Assembly: GCA_963966185.1 (NCBI GenBank)
Contig: CAWZYM010000355.1
Location: 1,058,501-1,122,500, forward strand
Origin: Rhabditoides inermis
Lineage: Eukaryota; Nematoda; Chromadorea; Rhabditida; Rhabditidae
DNA: 64,000 nucleotides
Direction of reading: 5' to 3'
In this document: in pieces, positions 11,573 to 21,191 of the stretch
How the letters are laid out: each line of letters starts with the position of its first letter
Numbering within the stretch: the stretch's first letter is position 1
Notes under the pieces: generated by a model
The model's input: the letters and a program-made list of their open reading frames with translations, nothing else
Databases searched by the model: none
Told to the model about the DNA's origin: nothing
Program-made: the position numbers and the translations under genes

Positions 11573-12478
11573 TCATTGTAGGTGGTTCCGACAGTCGCCG
11601 CACAGTGCCAATGGAGAGAGGTCCGAATCCACATGCGAGCAGAAGCCGGATGTCTCGCTCACAATGTCCGGCCTCAAATTGCCGCCATCGATCGAGTTGC
11701 GAGTGTCTGTCTCGATCCAGGCATTTCGATTCACCGCCGCCTTTTCCGCGGCTGCCACGATTATGTCTTGGATGTTGTTGTGTCTCTCCACCATTCCCAT
11801 ACCCAAATGCACCTTGCATCTATTGAGCACATGGGAGAGGCTTTCGAGTTGGTTTTCGTTGCACGATGTGCACATTCGGTCACACTCGGCACTTCTCGTA
11901 TTCGTTCTCGCTCCTTTTAGGGGCAGAGTATCGAGCATTGCCCGATGTCTCCACTCCAGAGCACTGTCGGTTGCATATGGTTTATTGTTCTTGAGAATTC
12001 TCGCATTCCGACTGTCCTGCATGAACATGTCGAAGTTGTTGCTCATAGTTGCGTATTCGGTACTCATTCTCTCGACATTGCACTCATCAAGTGCAGCCGT
12101 GATTCTCCGTTTTAGGAGATGTTTGGTTTTCGGACCAGTCGTAGATTTCTTGCTAGTCGGTGTCGCTTGCATCTCGACAACCAGCTGATCATCGATCCAT
12201 TTCACCTCGAACAGGTGAAGTGATTTCCTCATATGGCGCACTGCCTCTCTGCAGTTTCGCATCATGTTTGTCTGTCCACCGTACGATCCGATACGGTATC
12301 CAATATTCTCATCATTCAGATATCTCGCACACAGCTCTTTCTTATCACAGGTGCTCGCTTGCTGCGGCCCTATCCAAGTGATTGCAACGTATTCGAGTAG
12401 ATTCCAGAACACTGTCTGGATGAACGTATCTTCTGACCACAGTAGCTTCATAGTCTCAATTATGTTTTGTAATTCACT
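11573..12478 (-). mobile_element. C-terminal fragment of a non-LTR retrotransposon with restriction-like endonuclease region
   Basis: An open minus-strand frame of about 300 codons. It holds a zinc-knuckle-like C-x2-C...H-x4-C arrangement (CDRMCTSC then SLSHVLNRC) followed by RHNNIQDII and then LRPDIV, the PD part of a restriction-like endonuclease motif. This order is known from R2/NeSL/CRE-type LINEs, downstream of the RT. The RT itself is absent, so the copy is 5'-truncated. Its upstream edge abuts the carboxypeptidase exon near 12457, and its 3' edge runs into the last SET-gene intron near 11580. The acidic residues expected after PD are not clear. Confidence 0.65.
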
Positions 12479-13164
12479 CAAACAATTTCAGCTAGCCACC
12501 ACCTCACCAATTCGTGCACTGTTTGATAAAATCACAGTAATTGTCATACCGGTATTAAACCCTGATGGGTATGAATATTCTAAGTTGAATCCAACTTGGA
12601 GAAAAAATCGACGGCCGGTCCTGTCCGACTTTCCATCTATGCCGCTATGCAAAACTCATGAAAAACAGACAAGGCCCGCTTTTCTTTTAACCTCTGGGGT
12701 TGATATAAATAGAAATTTTAACTTCGAGTTTGGGAAAAGTATAAACGCCACTGATCCATGCGGGTTAGAATCTTTCTCGTTACATTTCTGATAGACACAC
12801 TGTAGGAGAAATTATTGTGGAACGGAACCTTTATCAGAGCCCGAAAGCCTGGCACTCAGTAATATTCTTCGAAAAAGGTGATGATATGTATATAATCGTA
12901 ATACAAATTCACTATTTTATTCATAAATATTATCGGATATGTTACTATTCACTCCAACTTTCATTCCATTACCTATCCCTATGGATATAAGACTAAGACT
13001 TACCCTAAGAATATAGAAGAACTAGTATGTTTTCAACACTTTACCGAAGTAATTTATATACTTATAGAAAAAAGTTTCTACAGAGATACGAAACGCAATT
13101 TTGAACGTCAACCCCGATTCCGAGTACCAATACGGTTCGACAGCTGATCTAAGTGAGCTATTAG
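12479..13164 (+). pseudogene. 3' half of an M14 metallocarboxypeptidase gene
   Basis: The exon at about 12479-12763 encodes LFDKITVIVIPVLNPDGYEY, WRKNRR and GVDINRNF, matching the substrate-binding NPDGY and DxNRNF motifs of M14 carboxypeptidases. A 42-nt intron (12764-12805) leads to YCGTEPLSEPESLAL (family: GPxxxSEPE). Further on, VTIHSNFHSITYPYGYKT (about 12935-13000; His is a zinc ligand in the family) and NPDSEYQYGSTADLSELLG (13084-13164) continue the family order. No AG acceptor is visible before the IHS segment, and the last exon with the catalytic Glu is missing, cut by BEL/Pao sequence from about 13217. The 5' half lies downstream at 19991-20531. Hence a broken, probably non-functional copy. 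Confidence 0.75.
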
Positions 13165-13216
13165 GTAAACATTTCAATTTGAACTTGACAAATAAACCCC
13201 AAAGAACATATGAACT

Positions 13217-14520
13217 CAGAGGGCGGAGGGGCTCGGACTGATGGTGGTCGGAAAGAGCGAGAGTAGCGCGGTCAACCTCGTGACGGCTTCTGTGAACATG
13301 GTGCGCACAGCTTCTGTGAACATGGTGCGCTCAGACATTTCAAGGATACTGTGGTGATCAAGCCGGACGGCAAGATCGAGGTGCAGCTTCCATTCAAGCA
13401 GGGTATCCGACCCAGCGATGTCGGCGACAACTATCAGTGAGTACAACCGAGGGCTGAGGTACCCTGAGAGATGGAAGGCCATCTGCGACACGATAGACGA
13501 GCACCTGCGTGAGGGATACATCGAACTCGCACCAGCTAAGTCGAGTGGATTCGTGTACCGCAGCCCATTCCAAGTAGTAGAGAAGAAGGCGGCTCTTACC
13601 ACCAAGAAGAGAGTCGTGTTTGATTTCTCCTCGCACATGTGCGACGCGCTGAGTGTGAGCGACGCGGTGCACGTCGCACCCATCGTGCTGTCCTGATATC
13701 CACTCCATTCTGATTTGATCTGATGGCGGACGTGGCTCGCGCTTTCCTGCATGTGGGTCTGGCCGCCGAGCACCTTGACTGCGAGAGATTCCTGTTCGTG
13801 CGCGACCACAACAGGCCGCCGACAAGTGACAACACTGTTGAGTACCGATTCACTGTCACCCCATTCGGAATGGCGTGCTCGAGCGCGCTTTTGAACATGT
13901 CAATCGAGCACGTGCTCGGATTGGACGTCGATTCCGACCCGCTCAAGAAGCAGGTGCAGCGGAACTCGTACGTCGACGACGTCGTGTTACCGTATGACGA
14001 CATCCGACAGACAAGAGAGATCTGCGAGAAGACAAAGAGGTGGTTTCAGGGTATGGGAATGCACTTGAGAAAGTTCGGACCTGTCCACGCTGGTGGCGGA
14101 CGGTAGAGACCCCACCACCGCACCGAAGATGCTCGGTCTGATATTCGATATCAACAAGGACACTCTGGCAAACCCAAAAAGAGCCCTTTCCCACTCACTC
14201 GTACTTCTACGCTCTCTTATCTTCCATCTATGTTCGATCCCTGCAATTGGTTTGCCCTAGGGAAAGCTGATTCTGCAAGATGCAGGGCAAGAGACGAGCG
14301 AGTGGAAGACTCCTCTGAGTGGCTCGCTGAATGCAAGAAAAGTCCATGGAAGAAGTGGAAAGAGCGGACATGAGCATCCCCCGCAGGACAGGCGCGGCCG
14401 GTGGAGGTGGTGGTGTTCGGAGACACGCCTCGGAGAGGGTCTACGCGGCCGCAGCTTACACGCGCGCGCAGACCGCGGACAGAGTCAAAGTCGACTTGCA
14501 GATGTGCAAGCAGCGCATCA
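13217..14520 (+). pseudogene. Decayed BEL/Pao-type LTR retrotransposon pol (RT to RNase H)
   Basis: Three plus-strand frames carry successive parts of one polyprotein. VVIKPDGKIEVQLPF (about 13350-13405) and the segment to 13690 with VVFDFS are the N-terminal RT strands. 13723-14103 gives ADVARAFLHV, FTVTPFGMACS and YVDDVV (RT motifs A, B and C). 14120-14170 gives PKMLGLIFDINKD. At about 14360-14515 RNase-H-like IPRR and AAAYTRAQ appear. Frame changes and stops (for example 13695, 14104) mean it cannot make the protein. No LTRs were found, and the RNase H end merges into the satellite-related sequence at 14520-14580. Confidence 0.7.
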
Positions 14521-14589
14521 GAGAGGCGCTGACGGGCAGACAGAGGACTTCTCTCTCTTTCTCTCCTCTCCCTCTCTCCACATACTTCA

Positions 14590-15039
14590 AACACTCGAAT
14601 ATCGCCGTTTTTTGAATGACATCACATATATCCATAAGTTCATTCACTCTAAAACAATTTTGGATTATCAAGGGCTTTTCACTATTATCCCAACAAGATC
14701 CAGAAACTCAAACGAATTTAGAATTGTGCCTTCATTTGATAACAATGGCCAAATAAGCACATTTATTAGTAGAGCTTTTAGTACCTGGAATGCCTTACCT
14801 TCTGACGTTGTACATATCCGTGACCACACCTCTTTTAAACAACACCTATCCTCCCTAGAATTAATGACACTGTCTAAAATCCGTCGTATTTGAGCACATC
14901 CATGTTTTTCCTTTCCTTTTGTATCATATCATGTTATCTATCGTTCATGTTATGTCACCCTTTCACACATACCAATGTCGTACTCTATTTTTTTTCCTGT
15001 TTTGCAATGTCTCTGTTTATGTAACACGGCAATAAATAA

Positions 15040-15130
<91 letters not shown>
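14590..15130 (+). mobile_element. 3' end of a jockey/CR1-like LINE with (TA)n tail
   Basis: The open frame to the stop at about 14891 encodes RNSNEFRIVPSF, FISRAFSTWNALPSDVV and SFKQHLS. This is the conserved C-terminus found after the RT in many LINEs (family pattern: R..F..RA...WN.LP..V....S...FK..L). About 140 bp of 3' UTR follows and ends in AATAAATAAATA and a (TA)n run, as expected for a LINE tail. It is 5'-truncated and joined to BEL/satellite-like sequence at about 14585. Confidence 0.65.
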
Positions 15131-15131
<1 letters not shown>

Positions 15132-15186
15132 CCCTCTCCCTCCCTCCCTCTCCCCCCCCCCCTCTCTCTCCCTTCCTCCCTCTCTC

Positions 15187-17045
15187 TGGACCTATCCAGA
15201 CTTGGTGGCGGCGAATTTGTTGTGTGCCTTGGAGAGGATAGGGCGAGCGTCGGGGTCGTCCGTCCGAGAGGCCTCCGTCTCCAGGGAAGCCGCGAGACGC
15301 TGACGGGCAGACAGAGGACTTCTCTCTCTTTCTCTCCCCTCCCTCTCTCCACATACCTCCCTCTCCACTCCCTCTCCCTCCCTCCCTCTCCCCCCCCCTC
15401 TCTCTCTCCCTTCCTCCCTCTCTCTGGATCTATCCAGACTTAGTGGCGGCGAATTTGTTGTGTGCCTTGGAGAGGATAGGGCGAGCATCGGGGTCGTCCG
15501 TCCGAGAGGCCTCCGTCTCCAGGGAAGCCGAGAGGCGCTGACGGGCAGACAGAGGACTTCTCTCTCTTTCTCTTCCCTCCCTCTCTCCACATACCTCCCT
15601 CTCCCCTCCCTCTCCCTCCCTCCCTCTCCCCCCCCTCTCTCTCTCCCTTCCTCCCTCTCTCTGGATCTATCCAGACTTGGTGGCGGCGAATTTGTTGTGT
15701 GCCTTGGAGAGGATAGGGCGAGCGTCGGGGTCGTCCGTCCGAGAGGCCTCCGTCTCCAGGGAAGCCGAGAGGCGCTGACGGGCAGACAGAGGACTTCTCT
15801 CTCTTTCTCTTCCCTCCCTCTCTCCACATACCTCCCTCTCCCCTCCCTCTCCCTCCCTCCCTCTCCCCCCCCTCTCTCTCTCCCTTCCTCCCTCTCTCTG
15901 GATCTATCCAGACTTGGTGGCGGCGAATTTGTTGTGTGCCTTGGAGAGGATAGGGCGAGCGTCGGGGTCGTCCGTCCGAGAGGCCTCCGTCTCCAGGGAA
16001 GCCGCGAGACGCTGACGGGCAGACAGAGGACTTCTCTCTCTTTCTCTCCCCTCCCTCTCTCCACATACCTCCCTCTCCACTCCCTCTCCCTCCCTCCCTC
16101 TCCCCCCCTCTCTCTCTCCCTTCCTCCCTCTCTCTGGATCTATCCAGACTTAGTGGCGGCGAATTTGTTGTGTGCCTTGGAGAGGATAGGGCGAGCATCG
16201 GGGTCGTCCGTCCGAGAGGCCTCCGTCTCCAGGGAAGCCGAGAGGCGCTGACGGGCAGACAGAGGACTTCTCTCTCTTTCTCTTCCCTCCCTCTCTCCAC
16301 ATACCTCCCTCTCCCCTCCCTCTCCCTCCCTCCCTCCCTCTCCCCCCCCCCCCTCTCTCCCTTCCTCCCTCTCTCTGGATCTATCCAGACTTGGTGGCGG
16401 CGAATTTGTTGTGTGCCTTGGAGAGGATAGGGCGAGCGTCGGGGTCGTCCGTCCGAGAGGCCTCCGTCTCCAGGGAAGCCGAGAGGCGCTGACGGGCAGA
16501 CAGAGGACTTCTCTCTCTTTCTCTTCCCTCCCTCTCTCCACATACCTCCCTCTCCCCTCCCTCTCCCTCCCTCCCTCTCCCCCCCCCTCTCTCTCTCTCC
16601 CTTCCTCCCTCTCTCTGGATCTATCCAGACTTGGTGGCGGCGAATTTGTTGTGTGCCTTGGAGAGGATAGGGCGAGCGTCGGGGTCGTCCGTCCGAGAGG
16701 CCTCCGTCTCCAGGGAAGCCGAGAGGCGCTGACGGGCAGACAGAGGACTTCTCTCTCTTTCTCTTCCCTCCCTCTCTCCACATACCTCCCTCTCCCCTCC
16801 CTCTCCCTCCCTCCCTCTCCCCCCCCCTCTCTCTCTCCCTTCCTCCCTCTCTCTGGATCTATCCAGACTTGGTGGCGGCGAATTTGTTGTGTGCCTTGGA
16901 GAGGATAGGGCGAGCGTCGGGGTCGTCCGTCCGAGAGGCCTCCGTCTCCAGGGAAGCCGCGAGACGCTGACGGGCAGACAGAGGACTTCTCTCTCTTTCT
17001 CTCCTCTTCCTCTCTCCACATACCTCCCTCTCCCCTCTCTCTCCC
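15187..17045. repeat. 238-bp satellite array, eight monomers
   Basis: Monomers start at 15187, 15425, 15662, 15899, 16135, 16377, 16617 and 16855, with spacing of 236-242 bp. Each has a GC-rich half (GACTTGGTGGCGGCGAAT to GCTGACGGGCAGACAGAG) and a CT-rich half. Three variants (A with CGCGAGACG, B with ACTTAGTGG and GCATCGG, C) are ordered A-B-C-A-B-C-C-A, giving a 712-bp higher-order period. Long open frames on both strands follow from monomer length and low complexity, not from a gene. A piece of the monomer is at 14520-14587. Confidence 0.9.
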
Positions 17046-17046
17046 T

Positions 17047-17913
17047 CCCTCCCCCTTCTGCAAGTTGATAAAACAGCGAACTAACATTAATTCCATGTGG
17101 TCAGTGAATAATAGTTTACAAGTTTTGAACAACCTTAGTACTATAAAAGACTCGGCAAACTATAAGCTATATTCCGCCGATTTCAGCATCCTCTTTACAA
17201 ATCTCCCACACGAAATTGTTATCAAAAATCTTTTCGGAATAATCGATCTTTGCTTCAAAAACAGCAATAGAAATTACATAGTAGTCGGATATAAACGAGT
17301 ATATTACAGTAATATCGAATCTATGAAACTCAATTCATATGATGTTACCGACATAAAATTCATGTTAGAATACATTTTAGATAACAGTTTTGCTCTCAAC
17401 GGAGGAATGATATTCAAACAAGTGTCGGGAATACCACAGGGAAACAACTGTTCTCCCCTGTTAGCAGATCTCACTCTCTCTTTTATGGAATACTCTTACA
17501 TAATGAAAAACCAAGAATATTTCCGACAATCCAAAGCAATAGTAAGCAGATACATGGATGACATACTAGTGATTGACCAAAATAACTCATCGATTGTGGA
17601 ACGAATCTCTAACAACATTTATCACGACTCACTAACTTTAGAACAAACAAATTTTACAAATATTAAAACCGTATTCCTGGATCTCACTATCAAAATTAGA
17701 CAAAACCAGGTTGAAACAGAACTGTACAATAAAACAGACGATGACTCGTTTAAGGTAATACGATACCCACACAGACAAAGTAACATTAAATCAAATATTG
17801 CAATGAATTGTCTACACGGTGAAATGATTAGAATCTTCCGGTGTTGCACTCAGAAAGAAAAGTTCATTGAACGTTGCAAAGAACTATACTTAGCATATAC
17901 AGTTAATTGTTAG
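17047..17913 (+). mobile_element. 5'-truncated Penelope-like element, reverse transcriptase part
   Basis: The open frame begins inside the RT and ends at a TAG after VNC. RT motifs in order: SADFSILFTNLP (motif A), FKQVSGIPQGNNCSPLLAD (motif B with PQG), SRYMDDILVI (motif C, YMDD), FLDLTIKI, then the thumb-like IFRCCTQKEKFIERC. FTNLP and the xxRCCT thumb match the full PLE at 33-36 kb, but residue identity is modest, so it is another family. The 5' end is fused to the CT-rich end of the satellite array. A hammerhead-like RNA motif follows the stop. Confidence 0.8.
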
Positions 17914-17930
17914 TATAATTTCTATGCCCC

Positions 17931-18020
17931 TGTTCTACCGGCTCATCACTGATGATGGTCCCGGCCGGTAGAATCACACATTCGGTCTGGTGAAAGGGAC
18001 CGAAACCGGATGTGTGCATA
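17931..18020 (+). ncRNA. Hammerhead-ribozyme-like motif 3' of the truncated PLE
   Basis: CTGATGA (17949-17955) is followed by GGTCCC (17957-17962), which pairs with GGGACC (17996-18001) directly before GAAA (18002-18005). This is the core order of a hammerhead. A second possible core uses CTGGTGA (17987-17993), closed by CACACATTCGG / CCGGATGTGTG (17975-17985 / 18006-18016). CTACCGGC / GCCGGTAG (17935-17942 / 17964-17971) can also pair. PLEs are known to carry hammerhead motifs. Which fold forms, and whether it cleaves, cannot be decided by eye. Confidence 0.55.
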
Positions 18021-18171
18021 GTTTTATTACATGTATTACCTCCTAGTTCCTTATTCTAATACATAAAAAGTCAAGGAGTGACGTCCACTGCTTGTGCGAT
18101 TGGGTAGTACGTGCATTGTAGTATCATAATCCTGCGCCCATCTACGAGGACTTTGTTCGAAGGAGTTGTCG

Positions 18172-18786
18172 AGTGCGGTTCTCGGAAGTTCTGGGGCTGG
18201 CGTTTGGATACGGGAAAGAGGGGAAGGAGGAGTTCATTGAGTTGGCGTACACGAGAAGATGTCTGTTTGATCGAAACTGGGAGTTGAGGAGCTACATCCA
18301 GAACCTGGCCGTTGTAGTCATTCAGACGAAACCCAAGTGGAAGTCTTCCAAGGAGTCCGTGATTCAGTCGTTTCACTTTCTCAGAGCAGACGAGTCACGA
18401 AGCATTCCTTGGGGCAGAGCGCTGCTCTGTCTAAGCTCACCAAATTCGACTTCTTCTTTCTCCGCCCGAATATGGCCAGGTGAGATATATAGTGAAACAC
18501 AAATTCAGACTTGCATCATGTAGTAACTGCTAGAATTTCAGAGATACAAGAATTCTGGCCGGCAGAACGGGTGGATTTGCAATGTATTCAAGAATCGCCG
18601 CACTGCTTACGAGAAGTACAAACAATCCAGTGCATTAGCTATAATCACTCTCGATGTGGAAAGCGGAGGTAAACAGTTAATTATTAGATTATGTAAACAT
18701 CGAAATTTGCATCCCCAGGTTCCTTCAAACTTCTGTTCATTGATGAGAAGGTGGAGAAGAACCTAGATCAACTGCCGGCGCTCTAA
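18172..18786 (+). CDS. Unidentified 3' exons
   Basis: I do not recognise this gene. An open segment at about 18172-18480 (with FIELAYTRRCLFDRNWELR in one frame) is followed by GT at 18480. Then there are candidate exons 18544-18668 (KNRRTAYEKYKQSSALAI) and 18720-18786 (FKLLFIDEKVEKNLDQLPAL, stop TAA), bounded by TTCAG, GGTAAAC and CCCCAG. The frame between the first and second segments is unresolved. No start is seen, because upstream sequence belongs to the PLE. A minus-strand open frame overlaps 18071-18376 and could be the true one. Confidence 0.3.
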
Positions 18787-18879
18787 GTCTCCGTAATCGG
18801 CTACTTCAAGAAGTCACCCCCCGCTTCCATCAAGAATATCACTCTGACCATAACTGAATATGATAAATCGATGAGATGA

Positions 18880-19016
18880 AGTGTTTTGTTTTTGTGTTGT
18901 TTTTTGTGTTGTGTTGTTTTTGTGTGTTTGTGTTGTATGTGTTTTTGTGTTGTGTTGTTTTGTATTGTATGTGTTTTTGTGTTGTATGTGATGTATGTGT
19001 TGTGTTGTATATGCGT
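18880..19016. repeat. GT-rich imperfect tandem repeat
   Basis: Variants of TGTGTTGTTTTTGTGT / GTATGTGTTTTTGTGT, about 135 bp. 19017-19990 otherwise holds a (TC)n run (19221-19266) and duplicated AATCTGGAC / GAAGCTGCATA segments at 19330 and 19500, but no gene I can support. Confidence 0.8.
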
Positions 19017-19218
19017 GTAACAAGAAACAACAACCACATACGTAGTCATTACAAAAAAAGGTCAATGCCATTGACTCGATAAAGTAAACATGGGAGTCAT
19101 GTGTCATGTGTCACACATTCACGTTTCATTCTGGCTACAAGCACCTCTTGTGTGAGCGGTGTCTTCAAACGATGCCCTTTTTTGCCTGTCCGTCTGCCCG
19201 CGAGTGTGAGAGCGCAGT

Positions 19219-19270
<52 letters not shown>

Positions 19271-19990
19271 AGCCGCCCCGCCCCTCACATGTGCGTTGCT
19301 GAGCAGACGCACTGTTTCATAACATTCCACCTAATCTGGACCGAAGCTGCATAATATACCGGCGGTTATTTCTAAAAGGTCTAAAAGGTGGGTGTTGAAA
19401 CTCACCAACTTATCTAATTGAACTCGTAGACGTTGCAACGGTGGTGCGAAGGTGTGTTGTAACAGTTGTGACGACACTTCAGGACGAGATTGGTTCCACC
19501 TAATCTGGACTGAAGCTGCATATACCGGCTGTTGTTTTATAAAAGTCTAACAAATCTAAAAGGTTGGTGTTCACCAACTTATCAAATTGAAATAGGTGTC
19601 ACATGCCACTCATCGAAATTCTATATGTTTTTTGTGACGAATAGAGCCCTTGTCACCGTTTTAATTTGATGCGTTGGCCATCGTTGTGTGTATAAAAGAC
19701 AGTGAGAGAATTGAATATCTCAACAAGCAGTGTGCAGTGTTTCCGACAAAAGTGTATGTGTGTCTGTATGTGTGTCTGTATTCTCCTGATATTGTTGCCA
19801 TGCTGATTGTTTCCATTTTCACATCCCTTTTGTTGATGCCTTTTAGTCACAGAATGCAAAACATTCATTTCTTTGCTTTGACTTTGACGCATTTATGAAT
19901 AATGTATTCATATAAATAGCAAGAAAACACGAACCAATATCCATTCTTCTCTGTTTCATTTTCATTTTAAAATAAAAACAACTGTTTAGA

Positions 19991-20531
19991 ATGAAGTTTA
20001 TTGAATCAAATTCGATTCAAGGGATTTTCAAATGTTTAATACTCTTGCTCGTTTATTCGACCAGTTCAAAGGGTTCCTTACCCCTTTGCGATCACAACGC
20101 GTACAGAGACTACACACACGCCGGTTTTCTTTTCTTTTCTTTTTTTATACGCAGTTCAATTAGTGTTTCAGATCACAACTGAGCGGAAGAACATCGTTTC
20201 TAAACCGTCATCGAAGGCTACACTAGTGGAAATCGGAACCGCTCATGAAAAACGAAAAATATATATGATTCAGGTGAGCTTCAAATATGTTTCAATATAA
20301 TTATTGCAATATACATACTTTCCAGTTCGGATCAAACACTTCGGATCCCGAAACACCGTCATTATTGGTGGACGCTACAATTCACGGCAATGACCTCCAC
20401 TGCTGTAGCTATCTGTACCATTCGGCATGCCCGTTTCACTCAATTATGTTGTGTAATTCACTCAAACAATTGCAGCTAGCCACCACCTCACCAATTCGTG
20501 CATTGTTTGATAAAATCACAGTAAATGTCAT
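19991..20531 (+). pseudogene. 5' half of an M14 metallocarboxypeptidase gene
   Basis: Exon 1 (ATG 19991) encodes a signal-peptide-like stretch (IFKCLILLLVYSTSSKG). Exon 2 follows a TTTTATACGCAG acceptor (about 20155) and gives LVEIGTAHEKRKIYMIQ, the family's xxIGxSxEGRxI strand, ending at a GTGAGC donor. Exon 3 (from about 20326) gives LLVDATIHGNDLH, at the site of the zinc-binding HxxE motif (usually IHARE); here it reads HGND. The exon continues to FDKITVNVIP and then stops abruptly (TCTTAG), with no NPDGY region. About 85 bp at 20440-20530 also occur at 12457-12545, the start of the 3' half. The zinc-site change and truncation argue for a non-functional gene. Confidence 0.7.
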
Positions 20532-20739
20532 ACCGTCTTAGAAAGATCTAGAAGGGAATAGGTGGTCATCTCTATCTCTCTCTCTCCTCTCTATCTCTCT
20601 CTCTCTCTTCTCCCTCTCTCTTGCCCTTTCTCTCTCTCTCTCCCTCTCTCTCTCTCTCTATCCCTCTCTCTCTCTTCTCCCTTTCTCTTGCCCCTTCTCT
20701 ATCTCTCTCTTTTTCTTTTTTTTAGCCGGTTGAATCCGG

Positions 20740-21000
20740 GGTCCTCCTAGTCGAGAACAAGATAGGGTTCTTGGATTACGACGACGTCAGCAGAGGTAGT
20801 TGGGTTGGGTGGCATCGGACGTCTTGAATTCCGTTCTTGAGTCCGTAGATGGTGCTGTGACGCCTTCTGGCTGCCATGAGAGTGGATTGCCACACCACAG
20901 GGGCTTAGTGAATTTCGCAAGAATGGTTGACTCCGAGGGGGATCGAACCAGCGACCGTGAGACTGAGAGACGAACGCTCTATCTACTGAGCCGCGCCCCC
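20740..21000 (-). mobile_element. tRNA-derived SINE
   Basis: On the minus strand, 21000-20927 reads as a tRNA-like head: GGCTCAGTAGATAGAGC (A box) and GGTTCGATCC (B box), 27 bp apart. The arms do not fold into a proper acceptor or anticodon stem, so it is not a functional tRNA. A unique-looking body follows to about 20740. CT-rich tracts at 20561-20730 and 21001-21090 flank it. Confidence 0.6.
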
Positions 21001-21191
21001 GGCTCGCTCTTCTCTCTCTCTCTCTTTCCCTCTCTCTATCTCTTCTCCCTCTCTCTTGCCCTCTCTCTCTCCCCCCCCCTCTCTCTCTCGCGGGGCAGAC
21101 GGAGCGAGCGACATCCATCGACATCCCAACGATCCGTGAGTGGCGTCTGTGTAGCTGATAGCATCAGATGGGTGATGGGAGTCGGTTGCAG

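Noticed and set aside
11582..12188. Plus-strand continuation of the SET-like gene
   Set aside because: These frames are antisense to the LINE endonuclease region and show no domain.
15187..17045. Long overlapping open frames on both strands across the satellite (up to about 450 codons)
   Set aside because: They repeat with the 238-bp monomer, are rich in CT-derived Ser/Leu or Arg/Glu, and lack any domain. They arise because stop codons are rare in this sequence.
15187..17045. CRISPR-like regular spacing
   Set aside because: The whole monomer repeats with no unique spacers, and the DNA is eukaryotic.
20927..21000. Functional tRNA gene on the minus strand
   Set aside because: A and B boxes are present, but acceptor and anticodon arms do not pair; better read as a SINE head.
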